Of a stretch of DNA of 64,000 nucleotides, positions 1-8,874 are shown piece by piece (positions within the stretch are counted from its first letter, which is position 1; every line of letters begins with the position of its first letter). The position numbers and the translations under genes were made by a program. The stretch comes from Solidesulfovibrio alcoholivorans DSM 5433 (GTDB taxonomy: Bacteria; Desulfobacterota; Desulfovibrionia; Desulfovibrionales; Desulfovibrionaceae). The notes below the pieces were generated by a model. The model was not told where the DNA came from. It ran no database searches and saw only the letters and a list, made by a program, of their open reading frames with translations. The stretch is taken from positions 248,001 through 312,000 of the forward strand of contig NZ_JNJA01000005.1 in the NCBI RefSeq assembly GCF_000702665.1. The letters are read 5' to 3'.

Positions 1-243
1 TTTGATGAAGGCGCGCAGGTCCACGCCGTCGAAGTTGAGGCTGATGGATTTGGAACCGGGAGCGGCCGGCGCGGGGGCCGGCGCTTCCTGCGCGGCGGGG
101 GCGGCCTCTTTGGGGGGCGGCGCGGCCGTGACGGGGCGGGCGACGCCCACTGACGCCAGGATAAGGAGCAGGGCGCATGCGCCGCCGGCAAGGCGCACGG
201 CATGCGGAAAACCGTTCGGGGCGGGCCGCGTGGGGCGATACAT
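1..243 (-). CDS. Secretin-like protein, N-terminal part (GspD-like), cut by the window edge
   Basis: Only the first 81 codons are in the window. The protein begins MYRPTRPAPNGF, has a hydrophobic stretch at about residues 17-36 that reads as a signal peptide, then a Pro/Ala-rich linker (about 36-63), and ends at the edge with SISLNFDGVDLRAFIK. That last piece resembles the opening strand and helix of the N0 domain of type II secretion secretins (GspD), which form the outer-membrane secretion ring. The match is short, so another secretin-like or AMIN-type protein is possible. The start is ATG at 241-243, preceded on the minus strand by an AGGA about 8 bases upstream. It lies downstream of the porin on the same strand, but a strong hairpin separates them. 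Confidence 0.5.
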   Translation of the reverse strand, partial: MYRPTRPAPNGFPHAVRLAGGACALLLILASVGVARPVTAAPPPKEAAPAAQEAPAPAPAAPGSKSISLNFDGVDLRAFIK

Positions 244-340
244 GGCGATCCTGTGGTCTCTCCGATCCGGCGCGCCGTCGCGGCCGTTGCGGTGGCTGGG
301 CTTTGAGGATGTTCGCTTCGCTGCGGCGGCTGTCGTGACG

Positions 341-394
341 CCGCAAGCCTGGACATCCCCTAGCACGGGGGCTGCGGGGCGTCCAGGCTTGCGG
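341..394 (-). terminator. Long hairpin after the porin gene
   Basis: Perfect 14-base arms CCGCAAGCCTGGAC (341-354) and GTCCAGGCTTGCGG (381-394) enclose 26 bases that hold a smaller CCCC/GGGG stem (357-370). It begins 19 bases after the porin stop codon, so it is probably its 3' stem. There is no clear T-run, so it may stabilise the mRNA end rather than act as a classic intrinsic terminator. Confidence 0.6.
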
Positions 395-412
395 GGGTTG
401 CGGGCGTTTGGC

Positions 413-1843
413 CTAGAAGGTGTAGAGGAAGCCGAGGGAGCCCATGAAGGCGTTTTCGGCCTGGTTCGTGAAGCGGTGTCCCCAGATGCTGGTCTTGAGC
501 CCCTGGGGCGAGGCGAAGCCGGTCTGCATGGTGAGGCTCAGCTGTTCGGTGATGGCGTAGGAATTGTCGAAGTTGACGCCGAGCACCCATTCGCCTTCGG
601 CCAGGTTGCGGCCCATGGTCACGTATTCGCCCACGCCGCCGGTGGCGACGACGGCCTTGCGCAGGCCGGCGGCGCTGTTCGTGCCGGCGATGACGGCCAC
701 GGTCAGGCGGCTTTTGAGCGCCTCGATGAAGCTCACGTCGCGCAGGCTCGCGGCCAGACCCCAGGTGCCGGTCGGGTCCACGCCGATGCTGTTGTTGGCG
801 AACTCCTGGTCACAGTCGAAGAGAAACGACGTGCCCGGGCCCCATTTGGGCGTGATGACGGGCAGGCGCTCGCTGCCGTTGCTGATGCTCGAATCCTCGC
901 CGCTGGCCACCCAGCCGAAGAGTCCGGGCAGCATCCAGTCGAAGCCGGAATAGGTGACGCCGGCGTCGATGAAATACCCGCGGCGGCGGTTGCGCTCCCG
1001 GTCGCCCGGGGCGGCGTCGCCGTAGATGGCGTCGGCGTAGAACTTGACGGGATCGAGGGCTTCCATGGTGAGCGCGAGGCCGCCCCACCACATGGCGTTC
1101 TGGTTGTCCTTGTAGGGATAGCCCGTGGTGTTCAAGTAGCTGCCGGCCGAAAGCAGGCCGGCGTTGAACAGGCCTTCCGGATCGGCGTTCTTGCCGTAGA
1201 CGCCGACCAGGCCCCAGGGCGTGGCCGCAAAGCCGTCCACGGTCACGGGCAGGGCGAGCTGGTAGACGTCGAAGGCGTCGCCGACCTGCGTCGTGGTCTG
1301 CTGGAAGGTCCGGTTGGCGGCAAGCAGTCTGCCGTAGGCGGCCTGGACCGAGAGGTTTTCATTCACCGGGATGTTCACGTGCAGCGCGGCGCTCGACTGG
1401 TCGCCGTCGTCGGCGGCGAGCACGATGCTGTCGTAGAAGACCTCGGTGTGGGGCACGGACAGGGGCTGGTAGCCGGCCGTCACCTCGATGTCGGTGCCGG
1501 GGAACTTGAATTGCAGGTAGGCGAGGTAGGGCTCGATGGCCACGGTCGGGTTGGCCGCGGTCAGGTAGCCGTGGCCCCAGGCTTCGTCGTCGACGCGCAT
1601 GCCGAAGCGGAACTTGAGGTTTTCGTTGGCCACGAAGTCGCTGCGCAGCCGCAGGCGCTGCCAGATGGTCACGCGGTCCTCGGTCTGGGTCCCTGTCTCA
1701 TCCCAACCGGTGAAATTGCGGTTGGCGAAGAAAACGCCGTAGACGCGGGTATCGCCGGCCATGCGCACTTCCGTGGCGGCGTGCGCGGCGGTCGCTGCGG
1801 CCGCCACGAAGAGCAGGGCGGCGAAAAGGTGCCTTACTCGCAT
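413..1843 (-). CDS. Outer membrane trimeric porin, Desulfovibrio type
   Basis: A 476-residue beta-barrel porin. The N-terminus MRVRHLFAALLFVAAAATA is a signal peptide ending near AHA/AT, and the mature part starts with EVRMAGDTRVYGVFF. The body has alternating aromatic strands (for example FRFGMRVDDEAWGHGY and YLAYLQFKFPGTDIEVTAGY), and the protein ends GSLGFLYTF with the C-terminal Phe used by the BAM machinery. This matches the outer membrane homotrimeric porin family common in Desulfovibrio, thought to let small solutes through. An in-frame ATG lies further upstream, but the ATG at 1841-1843 is preceded by AGGGAGA about 7 bases away and gives the clean signal peptide. The upstream DNA (1844-1952) is AT-rich; TAGACA-17-TAGTGT (1891-1919, minus) is a weak promoter candidate. 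Confidence 0.88.
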   Translation of the reverse strand: MRVRHLFAALLFVAAAATAAHAATEVRMAGDTRVYGVFFANRNFTGWDETGTQTEDRVTIWQRLRLRSDFVANENLKFRFGMRVDDEAWGHGYLTAANPTVAIEPYLAYLQFKFPGTDIEVTAGYQPLSVPHTEVFYDSIVLAADDGDQSSAALHVNIPVNENLSVQAAYGRLLAANRTFQQTTTQVGDAFDVYQLALPVTVDGFAATPWGLVGVYGKNADPEGLFNAGLLSAGSYLNTTGYPYKDNQNAMWWGGLALTMEALDPVKFYADAIYGDAAPGDRERNRRRGYFIDAGVTYSGFDWMLPGLFGWVASGEDSSISNGSERLPVITPKWGPGTSFLFDCDQEFANNSIGVDPTGTWGLAASLRDVSFIEALKSRLTVAVIAGTNSAAGLRKAVVATGGVGEYVTMGRNLAEGEWVLGVNFDNSYAITEQLSLTMQTGFASPQGLKTSIWGHRFTNQAENAFMGSLGFLYTF

Positions 1844-1952
1844 ACAGGATGTCTCCCTTGGGTGGAAAGTTATGACATGTTTTACAGGTAACACTATTTT
1901 TTATTTTATATGTTGTCTAGCTGCTCCTCCCTCCGGTTGCAGGTTTGGGGGC

Positions 1953-4127
1953 TCACCAGGCGCGGGCGATCCGAAAGACCGCCACGGCCACGACGAAGCC
2001 CAACGCCGTGTTGGCGACCACGGCGAAGGAGGCCCATTTCCAATGCGTTTCCCGGGCCATGACGGCGACCGTCACGAAACAGGGCGCGTACAAAATGGTG
2101 AAGGCGAGAAGCGCCAGGGCCACGGCCGGAGTGAAACCCGGGTCGGCGGCCAGGCGCGCGGACAGGGTTTCCGGCGCGTCGGGCGAGGCTTCGCCCAGGT
2201 CGTAGGCCGTGCCCAGGGTGGAGACCACCACCTCCTTGGCGGCGAGCCCTCCGATGAGTGCGATGTTGACGCGCCAGTCGAAGCCTGCCAGGCGGCTCAC
2301 GCTCGTAAGGGCCACGCCGAGCCGGCCGGCGAGCGAGGCGCGCAGGGCCTCCTCGGCCCGGACGTTGTCCAGGGCGTCGATCTCCTGGGAAAGCGCCGTG
2401 CGGGCCTCGCCCTCGGGCAGCGTATCGCGCGCGGCCGCGAGTTCCAGGCGCTTGGCGTCGAAGGCTTCCTGGCGCGCGGCGGGCAGGCCCGGAAAGGTCA
2501 TGGCCGCCCACATCACGATGGAGATGGCCAGGACCACGGTGCCGGCCTTTTTGACGTACTGCCAGGCGCGCTCGAAGGTGTGGACGCAAAGCCCGCGCAG
2601 GGTGGGCAGGCGGTAGGGCGGCAGCTCCATGAGAAAGGGCGTCGAGGCCCCGGGGATGACCGTCGAGCGCCACAATCTGGCCACGCCCAGGGCGGCGGCC
2701 CAGGAAGCGAGAGTGACGGCGAACATGACGAGCCCCGGATGCTCGGGGAAAAATGCGGCGATCAGCAGGAGATAGACCGGAATTTTCGCACCGCAGGCCA
2801 TGAAAGGCGCGCTTAAGATGGTGGCCAGGCGTTCCTTGGGGCTGCGCAGGGTCCGGGCGGCCATGACCCCGGGCACGGCGCAGCCGCCGGGGATGCCGCC
2901 GGAGATGATGAACGGCATCACCGACGCCCCGTGCAGGCCGAAGGCCCGGAACACCCTGTCGAGCATGTAGGCCATGCGCGCCGTGTAACCCAGGTCCTCC
3001 AGGCACGAGAGCAGGAAGAACATGACGCAGATGAGCGGCACGAACCCGAGCACCCCGCCGACGCCGGCAATGACGCCGGAAACGGCCAGGGAGCGCAGCA
3101 AACCCTCGGGCAGAAGCGCCCCGACCGTGTCGCCAAGCAGGCCGAACCCCGCCTCCAGCCAGGCCATGGGATAGCTCGAAACGAGAAACGTCAGCTGGAA
3201 CATGCCGAACAGCACGGCAAGCATGATGACCGGGCCGGCCACGGTATGGGTGAGCACCCTGTCGCAGGCGTCGGTCAGGGCGACGCGGTCCGGGGAGGCG
3301 TTTTTTCGGAGCACGCCCCGGCGCAGCAGGGAGGCAATGAAGCCGTAGCGGTAGTCGGAAATGACGGCCTCGGGAAAGGTGTTCCGGGTGGCCTTGACGT
3401 GGCGCGCGAGCGCGGCCGCGGACTCCTCGAGAAAGGCGGCGGTCGCGCCGGCGCGGCGGCCCAGGGCCCGGACGTCCTCGTCGTTTTCGAGGTACTTGAG
3501 CGCGAGCCAGCGGGCCGGGAATCGGTCGACGAGGAAACGGTCGGCCTCGATGCGCGCCTGCATGGCGAGAAGCGCCCGGTCCACGTCCGCGCCGTAGGAG
3601 AGCTCCAACGGCTTCCATTGGCCGCGCCGCGCCCTGGCGTAGTCCAGGGCCTCGCGCACGAGCGTATCCGTGCCTTCGCCCACGCGGGCCACGGTCTCGA
3701 CCACGGGCAGGTCGAGCAGGCGCGCGAGCAGGCCCGTGTCGAGGACCATGCCCCGGCGGCGGACCTCGTCCATCATGTTGAGCGCAATGACCACGGGCGC
3801 ACCGAGTTCGAGCAGCTGCACCGTGAGGTAGAGGCCGCGCTCCAGGGTGCCGGCATCGACCACGTCGATGACGCAGCTTGGCTTTTCCTCCACGAGAAAG
3901 GTGCGCGCGGCCTGTTCGTCGGCGCAGTAGGCGGTCAGGGAGTACATGCCCGGCAGATCGACCAGGGTCACGTCGCGGCCGGCGGACAGCACCCGTCCCT
4001 CGCGCTTTTCCACGGTGACGCCGGGGTAGTTGCCCACGTGCTGGCGCGCGCCGGTCAGGGCGTTGAAAAGGGTGGTCTTGCCGCAATTGGGGTTGCCGGC
4101 CAGGGCGAAGGTGAGGGACGGGGACAT
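1953..4127 (-). CDS. feoB: Ferrous iron transport protein B (FeoB)
   Basis: A 724-residue inner-membrane Fe(II) transporter with an N-terminal G domain. The G-protein motifs are visible: GNPNCGKT (11-18), NYPGVTVE (about 33-40), DLPG (about 57-60) and NMMD (about 117-120). Then come the helical linker and the Gate/core membrane region, with segments such as FGMFQLTFLVSSYPMAWLEA and PFIISGGIPGGCAVPGV. The length fits the family. No feoA or feoC is adjacent; only the upstream GGDEF gene is tightly linked, its stop codon lying 3 bases before this ATG. A weak AGGA sits about 10 bases upstream, so translation may be coupled. The GGDEF/HD-GYP genes on the same strand suggest cotranscription with c-di-GMP enzymes. 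Confidence 0.93.
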   Translation of the reverse strand: MSPSLTFALAGNPNCGKTTLFNALTGARQHVGNYPGVTVEKREGRVLSAGRDVTLVDLPGMYSLTAYCADEQAARTFLVEEKPSCVIDVVDAGTLERGLYLTVQLLELGAPVVIALNMMDEVRRRGMVLDTGLLARLLDLPVVETVARVGEGTDTLVREALDYARARRGQWKPLELSYGADVDRALLAMQARIEADRFLVDRFPARWLALKYLENDEDVRALGRRAGATAAFLEESAAALARHVKATRNTFPEAVISDYRYGFIASLLRRGVLRKNASPDRVALTDACDRVLTHTVAGPVIMLAVLFGMFQLTFLVSSYPMAWLEAGFGLLGDTVGALLPEGLLRSLAVSGVIAGVGGVLGFVPLICVMFFLLSCLEDLGYTARMAYMLDRVFRAFGLHGASVMPFIISGGIPGGCAVPGVMAARTLRSPKERLATILSAPFMACGAKIPVYLLLIAAFFPEHPGLVMFAVTLASWAAALGVARLWRSTVIPGASTPFLMELPPYRLPTLRGLCVHTFERAWQYVKKAGTVVLAISIVMWAAMTFPGLPAARQEAFDAKRLELAAARDTLPEGEARTALSQEIDALDNVRAEEALRASLAGRLGVALTSVSRLAGFDWRVNIALIGGLAAKEVVVSTLGTAYDLGEASPDAPETLSARLAADPGFTPAVALALLAFTILYAPCFVTVAVMARETHWKWASFAVVANTALGFVVAVAVFRIARAW

Positions 4128-4130
4128 GGC

Positions 4131-5156
4131 TTATTGTTCCTCCGCAGGCGGTCTGGGCGCAGGCGCGCCGTCGCCGGGGGCGACGGACACGGTGTCGCCC
4201 CCGCCGGCCTTGGCCGCGTACAGGGCCGCGTCGCAGCGGGAGGCCAGGGAGGCGGCGTAGGGCTTGGCGTCGCGGCGGGGGTCGAAGCGGGCCAGGCCGA
4301 TGCTGGCCGTGACCCCGTATTCCTGGCTCGCGGCGAAGCGGCGGCGGATGCGTTCGGCCACGGCCAGCGCCGCTTCGGCGGGCAGGCGGGTGAGGAGCAC
4401 GGCGAATTCGTCGCCGCCGAGGCGAAAGGGCATGTCCAGGCCTTCGCGCGTGGAGTCGAGCAGGGTTTTCCCTATGGCGGCAAGCACCGCGTCGCCGGCC
4501 GGATGGCCGAAGCGGTCGTTGACGCCCTTGAAGGCGTCGCAGTCGAGAAAGGCCAGCCACAGGGGATGGCCGCTGGAAGCGGCTTCCTCGGCGAGCGCCG
4601 GCAGGGTCGCGTCGAAGTGGCGTCGGTTGTAGAGCCCGGTCAGGCCGTCGGTGCGGGAGAGGTCGGCGAAATGGCGTTCGCGGCGCTTGGTCTCGTCGAG
4701 CAGGGCGGTCAGCCAGGTCTCCCGGGTCTCCACGCCGTGGGCCAGCCAGTTGAGGTCGCGTTTGAGGCGCAGGAGCTCGTGCTCGTCGTCGCCCTGGGGG
4801 GGCAGGGGCAGGCGGCGCTGGTATTCGCCCCGGCGCAGGGCCGCGCAAAAAGCGTTGATGGCCGCGACGTCGCCAAGGACCACGAACCGCGCCGCCAGGC
4901 GCGAGAGCGGCAGCGCCAGCACGAGCGCCCCGGCCAGCCACAGGCCGAGCATGCGCCCGGGCGAGGCGACGAGATCGTTTTCCACAAGATACAGGGCCAC
5001 GCCCGGGGGCAGGGCGAAAAGGAGCAGGAGCACCAGGCGCATGCGCGTGGTGACGCCGATGCCGCGCCTGGGGTGCGCCTTTTCGGCGGCACCGACCCGG
5101 GGCGTCGCGGCAGCCTGTCCGGCCTGCAATCTGTCGGCGGTGGATACGGTTTGCAT
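4131..5156 (-). CDS. Membrane-bound diguanylate cyclase (GGDEF)
   Basis: A 341-residue protein with a short cytoplasmic head, two membrane segments (MRLVLLLLFALPPGVALYLV and MLGLWLAGALVLALPLSRLA), a charged helical linker and a C-terminal GGDEF domain. The active-site signature RLGGDEFAVLL is intact, as is the entry motif DGLTGLYNRRHFD, so synthesis of c-di-GMP from GTP is expected. I see no clear RxxD inhibitory site just before GGDEF. Upstream in-frame ATGs exist at 5183 and 5189, but the ATG at 5154-5156 has AAGGA about 8 bases before it. It sits between the HD-GYP gene (46 bases upstream) and feoB (3 bases downstream), a likely operon. What it senses is unknown; no periplasmic sensor domain is obvious. 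Confidence 0.85.
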   Translation of the reverse strand: MQTVSTADRLQAGQAAATPRVGAAEKAHPRRGIGVTTRMRLVLLLLFALPPGVALYLVENDLVASPGRMLGLWLAGALVLALPLSRLAARFVVLGDVAAINAFCAALRRGEYQRRLPLPPQGDDEHELLRLKRDLNWLAHGVETRETWLTALLDETKRRERHFADLSRTDGLTGLYNRRHFDATLPALAEEAASSGHPLWLAFLDCDAFKGVNDRFGHPAGDAVLAAIGKTLLDSTREGLDMPFRLGGDEFAVLLTRLPAEAALAVAERIRRRFAASQEYGVTASIGLARFDPRRDAKPYAASLASRCDAALYAAKAGGGDTVSVAPGDGAPAPRPPAEEQ

Positions 5157-5202
5157 GGGCCCGTCCTTGTTCTCGTGCGTCATGGCCACGGCGGCGCGGT
5201 TG

Positions 5203-6033
5203 TCAGGCCCGTGCCGGGGTGTCGCGAAACGTCTCGGTCAGGCGGCGCAGGGCGTCCTTTGCCGCCGTAAACGCCGCCACCACGTCCGGGTCGAATTGCG
5301 TGCCGGCGCAGGCGACGATTTCGTGGCAGGCCCGGTCGAAATCCATGGCCGGGCGGTAGGGGCGCGTCTGCAGCATGGCCGAGAGGCTGTCGGCCACGGC
5401 GATGATGCGCGCGCCAAGCGGAATCACGCGCCCGGCAAGACCGGCGGGGTAGCCGCGGCCGTCGAAACGTTCGTGGTGGGCGCGCACCATGGCGACCACG
5501 CCCATTTCGGCCAGGCAGGACAGCGGCGCGAGGATCTCGCCGCCCATGGCCGGGTGCGCCTGCATGCACGCCCATTCTTCGGGGGTGAGGCGGCCGGGTT
5601 TGAGCAGCACCGCGTCCGGCACGCCGATCTTGCCGATGTCGTGGAGATGCCCGGCCACATGGACCACGTTGACCTGGGCCTGGGGCAGGCCCATGCCGGC
5701 GGCCAGCACCCGCGCCACCTCGGCCACTTCTTCGGAGTGGGCCTGGGTGTGGGCGTCCTTGGCGTCAATGGCCCGCCCCAGGGAGGCGGCCAACTCATGG
5801 ACGAGATGGATGACCCCGGCGTCGCCTGCCGGCGTGCGGCACAGGACGTCCGCAAGGCTCTGCGCCCCGGCGACAGGGCGTTGCGGCGCGAGCACCCTTC
5901 CGCTCCCCTGCCGTTTCGGGGGGGCGGCATCGCATGGTTCGGGCATGGCGACCGCATCGGGGGATCTGGATTCCTGGGCATGCGGCGTCGGGGAGAGGGG
6001 CGGTGAGAGGCGAATGGCGGCGCGGTACTGCAT
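5203..6033 (-). CDS. HD-GYP domain phosphodiesterase
   Basis: A 276-residue soluble protein. Its C-terminal two thirds is an HD-GYP domain, with HLHDIGKIGVPD carrying the metal-binding HD pair and HHERFDGRGYPAGL carrying the GYP signature. Such proteins hydrolyse c-di-GMP. The first 60 or so residues are Pro/Ala-rich with no recognisable sensor domain. A TTG at 6046-6048 is in frame upstream, but the ATG at 6031-6033 has GGAG 9 bases before it and is preferred. It is the first gene of the minus-strand HD-GYP, GGDEF, feoB string, so opposite c-di-GMP activities are encoded side by side. The 169 bases upstream to the cyd terminator should hold the promoter. Confidence 0.85.
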   Translation of the reverse strand: MQYRAAIRLSPPLSPTPHAQESRSPDAVAMPEPCDAAPPKRQGSGRVLAPQRPVAGAQSLADVLCRTPAGDAGVIHLVHELAASLGRAIDAKDAHTQAHSEEVAEVARVLAAGMGLPQAQVNVVHVAGHLHDIGKIGVPDAVLLKPGRLTPEEWACMQAHPAMGGEILAPLSCLAEMGVVAMVRAHHERFDGRGYPAGLAGRVIPLGARIIAVADSLSAMLQTRPYRPAMDFDRACHEIVACAGTQFDPDVVAAFTAAKDALRRLTETFRDTPARA

Positions 6034-6204
6034 GCGCGGGTGCTCCAAGATGCGTCGTAATCGTCGATCCGTTCCTGCGCCGCTCCGGGCGGTCGCTTTC
6101 AGATTTCGCTTGCCGGAGGCTTGCGACGTCGCATGTTCCGCATGCGATGACGCAGGGATACGCCCAAATGAAAATGGTTGTCAATGTCGAATGGGTCGGG
6201 TGGA

Positions 6205-6244
6205 AACAAAAAGCGCCTCCGACGGCGGACCGTCGGAGGCGCTT
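6205..6244 (-). terminator. Intrinsic terminator of cydAB
   Basis: Perfect 15-base arms at 6211-6225 (AAGCGCCTCCGACGG) and 6230-6244 with a 4-base loop. Read on the minus strand, the stem is followed by TTTTTGTTT. It lies 22 bases after the cydB stop. Confidence 0.92.
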
Positions 6245-6266
6245 GGCAAACAATGCGTCGGAAAGC

Positions 6267-7295
6267 CTAATACGCTTCTTCGTACTCCAGATCTTCCTTG
6301 GTCACCGGATGGCGGAAGGTGTGGATGGCCCAGACCTGGTAGATGATGACGATGGGCACGAAGACCAGGGCCACGCCGAGCATGATGGAAAGGGTCAGCG
6401 GCGTGGAGGAGGAGTTCGCGATGGTCAGCGAATAGGCCGGATTGAGGCTCGAGGGCAGAAGCGCCGGGAAGATGCCGACGACGCCAAAGAGCGCCGCCCC
6501 GCCGATGAGCAGGGCCGAGCCGACCCAGGCGGCCAGCGGCCGTGCCTGGCGGCGGTAGCTGTAGGTCAGCAACAGCCCGGCCACGGGCACGAGCAGGATG
6601 GCGAAAAGGACCGGATGCACGAGGTAGTTGGTGAAAAGCTGCGTCATGCCCCAGGACATGACGAGGAACAGCACCACCAGCACGGCCACGACCGGCCAGA
6701 GCTTGCCGGCCAGGCGCATGGCGCGGTCGCGGATGTCGCCTTCGGACTTGAACGCCAGCCACAGCGCGCCGTGGTGGGCGAAGAGGAACACGAACAGCAG
6801 GCCCCCGGCCAGGCCGTAGGGGTTGAGCAGGGTAAACAGGTTGCCCTGGAGGATGCCGTCGCCGTCGATGGGCACGCCCTTGAAGATGTTGGCGAAGGCG
6901 ACGCCGAGCAGCAGCGCGGGCAGGAAGCTGCCGATGAAGTTACAGGTGTCCCAGAGCTTGCGCCAGCCGTCGCTGTCCACCTTGGAGCGGAACTCGAGCG
7001 TGACGCCGCGCAGGATCAGGGCGAAAAGCAGCAGCATCAGCGGGGTGTACAGGCTCGAGAACATGACGGCGTAGGTCTTGGGGAAGGCGGCGAAGGTCAC
7101 GCCGCCGGCCGTGATGAGCCACACCTCGTTGCCGTCCCAGAAGGGGCCCATGGCATTGTACATGATGCGGGTTTCAGTATCGTTTTTGGAGAAGAAGGGG
7201 CGGATGATGCCGATGCCGAAGTCGAATCCGTCCAGGACGAAATAGACCGCCCAGAGCACTCCCCACAGGATAAACCAGGTGGTTCCGAGATCCAT
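6267..7295 (-). CDS. cydB: Cytochrome bd oxidase subunit II (CydB)
   Basis: A 342-residue polytopic membrane protein, subunit II of the cytochrome bd quinol oxidase. The opening MDLGTTWFILWGVLWAVYFVLDGFDFGIG and the next conserved block MGPFWDGNEVWLITAGG are characteristic of CydB, and about eight hydrophobic helices follow. With CydA it reduces O2 to water using quinol; in sulfate reducers this is a known oxygen-defence enzyme. An ATG at 7299-7301 is in frame two codons upstream, but the AAGGAG lies almost on top of it and 7 bases before the ATG at 7293-7295, so the latter is chosen. It follows cydA by 84 bases and ends before a strong terminator. Confidence 0.95.
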   Translation of the reverse strand: MDLGTTWFILWGVLWAVYFVLDGFDFGIGIIRPFFSKNDTETRIMYNAMGPFWDGNEVWLITAGGVTFAAFPKTYAVMFSSLYTPLMLLLFALILRGVTLEFRSKVDSDGWRKLWDTCNFIGSFLPALLLGVAFANIFKGVPIDGDGILQGNLFTLLNPYGLAGGLLFVFLFAHHGALWLAFKSEGDIRDRAMRLAGKLWPVVAVLVVLFLVMSWGMTQLFTNYLVHPVLFAILLVPVAGLLLTYSYRRQARPLAAWVGSALLIGGAALFGVVGIFPALLPSSLNPAYSLTIANSSSTPLTLSIMLGVALVFVPIVIIYQVWAIHTFRHPVTKEDLEYEEAY

Positions 7296-7379
7296 GGCCA
7301 TTCTCCTTAAAGCTTGCCGCCGGCCGGGCCGGGGGTCGGGCTTGTTGCGTCGAAAGGAATCCCGTGTCGCCGGAAGGCC

Positions 7380-8681
7380 TTATGCCGGTTCCTTGCGGGC
7401 GTACTTGGCCAGCAGGAAGATGTCCAGGGCCGCGAGCAGGATGTAGACCACGAAGAAGGCCACGAGGCTGATGGCGACCTGTTCGACGGCGATCGGCGAA
7501 ACGGCGTCCTTGGTGCGCATGAGGCCGTAGACGATCCAGGGCTGGCGGCCGACCTCGGCCACGGCCCAGCCGGCCTGCAGGGCGATGTAGGGCACGGGGA
7601 TCATCCAGACGAGGGCCTTCAGGAGCTTGGGCGAACTCTCCGCGGGTTGGTGGCGGGAGATGAAGGCCAGCACGGCCATGATGAGCATGAGCGTGCCGAG
7701 CCCGACCATCAGGCGGAAGGCGGAGAAGGTCAGCGTCACGGGCGGACGGTCTTCCTTGGGGAAGTCCTTGAGGCCCTTGACCTCGGCCGAGGGATCGTTG
7801 AAGGCCATGAGGCTTAAGATGCTCGGAATGCGCCCGATCTGGATGCTGTTGCCCTCGTTGGCGGGATCGGGCACGGCCAGAAGATACATGGGGGCGTTCT
7901 TCTGGGTTTCCCAGTGGGATTCCATGGCCGCGAGCTTGGCGGGCTGGACTTCGGCCACGATGTTGCCCTGACGGTGGCCGACCAGGGCCACGACCAGGGA
8001 GAAGATCAGCGCGAACGCCGCGCCCACGCGGAAGGACTTGGTGAAGAAATCGACGTTCTGCTTGCGCAGCAGGTGGTAGGCGGAGACGCCGACCACGAAG
8101 AAGCCGCCGAGGGCCCAGGCGCCAGTCACCGTGTGAAAGAATTCGTTCCAGCCGTAGGGGTTGGTGACGACGTCAAGGAAGCTGCCCAGTTCCGCCCGGC
8201 CGTTTTGGATCACATAGCCCACCGGGTGCTGCATGAAGCCGTTGGCCAGGAGGATCCACAGGGCGGAAAGGTTGGCGGCGAAGGCCACGATCCAGATACA
8301 GACGGCGTGGAGCTTGGGCGAGAGTTTTTCCCAGCCGAACACCCACACGGCGAGGAACGTGGATTCGAGGAAAAAGGCCGCCGTGGCCTCGATGGCGAGC
8401 AGCGAGCCGAAGATGTCGCCCACGAATTCCGAATAGCGCGACCAGTTGGTGCCGAACTGGAATTCCAGGGTGATGCCCGTGACCACGCCCAGGGCGAAGT
8501 TGATCAGAAATAGTTTACCCCAGAACTTGGCCATGCGTTTGTACGTCTCGTCGCCCGTGCGCACGTACTTCGTCTCCATGACCGCCGTGATGAACGACAG
8601 GCCCAGGGTGAGCGGCACGAAGATGAAGTGAATGAATGTGGCGAAGGCGAACTGCAACCGGGAAAGCATTAATACGTCCAT
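7380..8681 (-). CDS. cydA: Cytochrome bd oxidase subunit I (CydA)
   Basis: A 433-residue subunit I, clearly shorter than E. coli CydA (about 520), so it belongs to the short Q-loop type. Visible features are the first helix with the b595-type ligand region FIHFIF (His18), the block NEFFHTVTGAWALGG with the second conserved His, WAVAEVGRQPWIVYG near the end, and multiple membrane helices. It carries the haems and the quinol site. The ATG at 8679-8681 is preceded by AAGGAGACGGATC, a strong ribosome site. It is the first gene of cydAB and lies 193 bases downstream of the Rrf2 regulator on the same strand, which suggests redox or iron-sulfur control; whether a separate promoter exists in that gap is not clear. 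Confidence 0.95.
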   Translation of the reverse strand: MDVLMLSRLQFAFATFIHFIFVPLTLGLSFITAVMETKYVRTGDETYKRMAKFWGKLFLINFALGVVTGITLEFQFGTNWSRYSEFVGDIFGSLLAIEATAAFFLESTFLAVWVFGWEKLSPKLHAVCIWIVAFAANLSALWILLANGFMQHPVGYVIQNGRAELGSFLDVVTNPYGWNEFFHTVTGAWALGGFFVVGVSAYHLLRKQNVDFFTKSFRVGAAFALIFSLVVALVGHRQGNIVAEVQPAKLAAMESHWETQKNAPMYLLAVPDPANEGNSIQIGRIPSILSLMAFNDPSAEVKGLKDFPKEDRPPVTLTFSAFRLMVGLGTLMLIMAVLAFISRHQPAESSPKLLKALVWMIPVPYIALQAGWAVAEVGRQPWIVYGLMRTKDAVSPIAVEQVAISLVAFFVVYILLAALDIFLLAKYARKEPA

Positions 8682-8874
8682 GATCCGTCTCCTTTTCCTC
8701 CGTCTGGTCCAAAGGTCTTGACTTCCCTTGGCGCATCGTCCCTGGCGTTGCCGTATCCGGCGCGGGGCGGCCCTTCATGCCGCCGGCCACACGTCTTTCC
8801 GGCCCTTTCCTAGCACCCCGCCGGGGAAAATGCACCAACCCCACGGTATTTTCCGCTTGCGCGGCCCTGTATTT

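Noticed and set aside
2..1891. A 629-codon plus-strand open frame across the porin gene
   Set aside because: It is antisense to a porin with signal peptide, C-terminal Phe and ribosome site; the translation is low-complexity Gly/Ala/Val, as usual for high-GC shadow frames.
1906..4941. A 1011-codon minus frame spanning feoB and the GGDEF gene
   Set aside because: Arg/Pro/Gly-rich text without motifs; the feoB and GGDEF frames carry all the family signatures.
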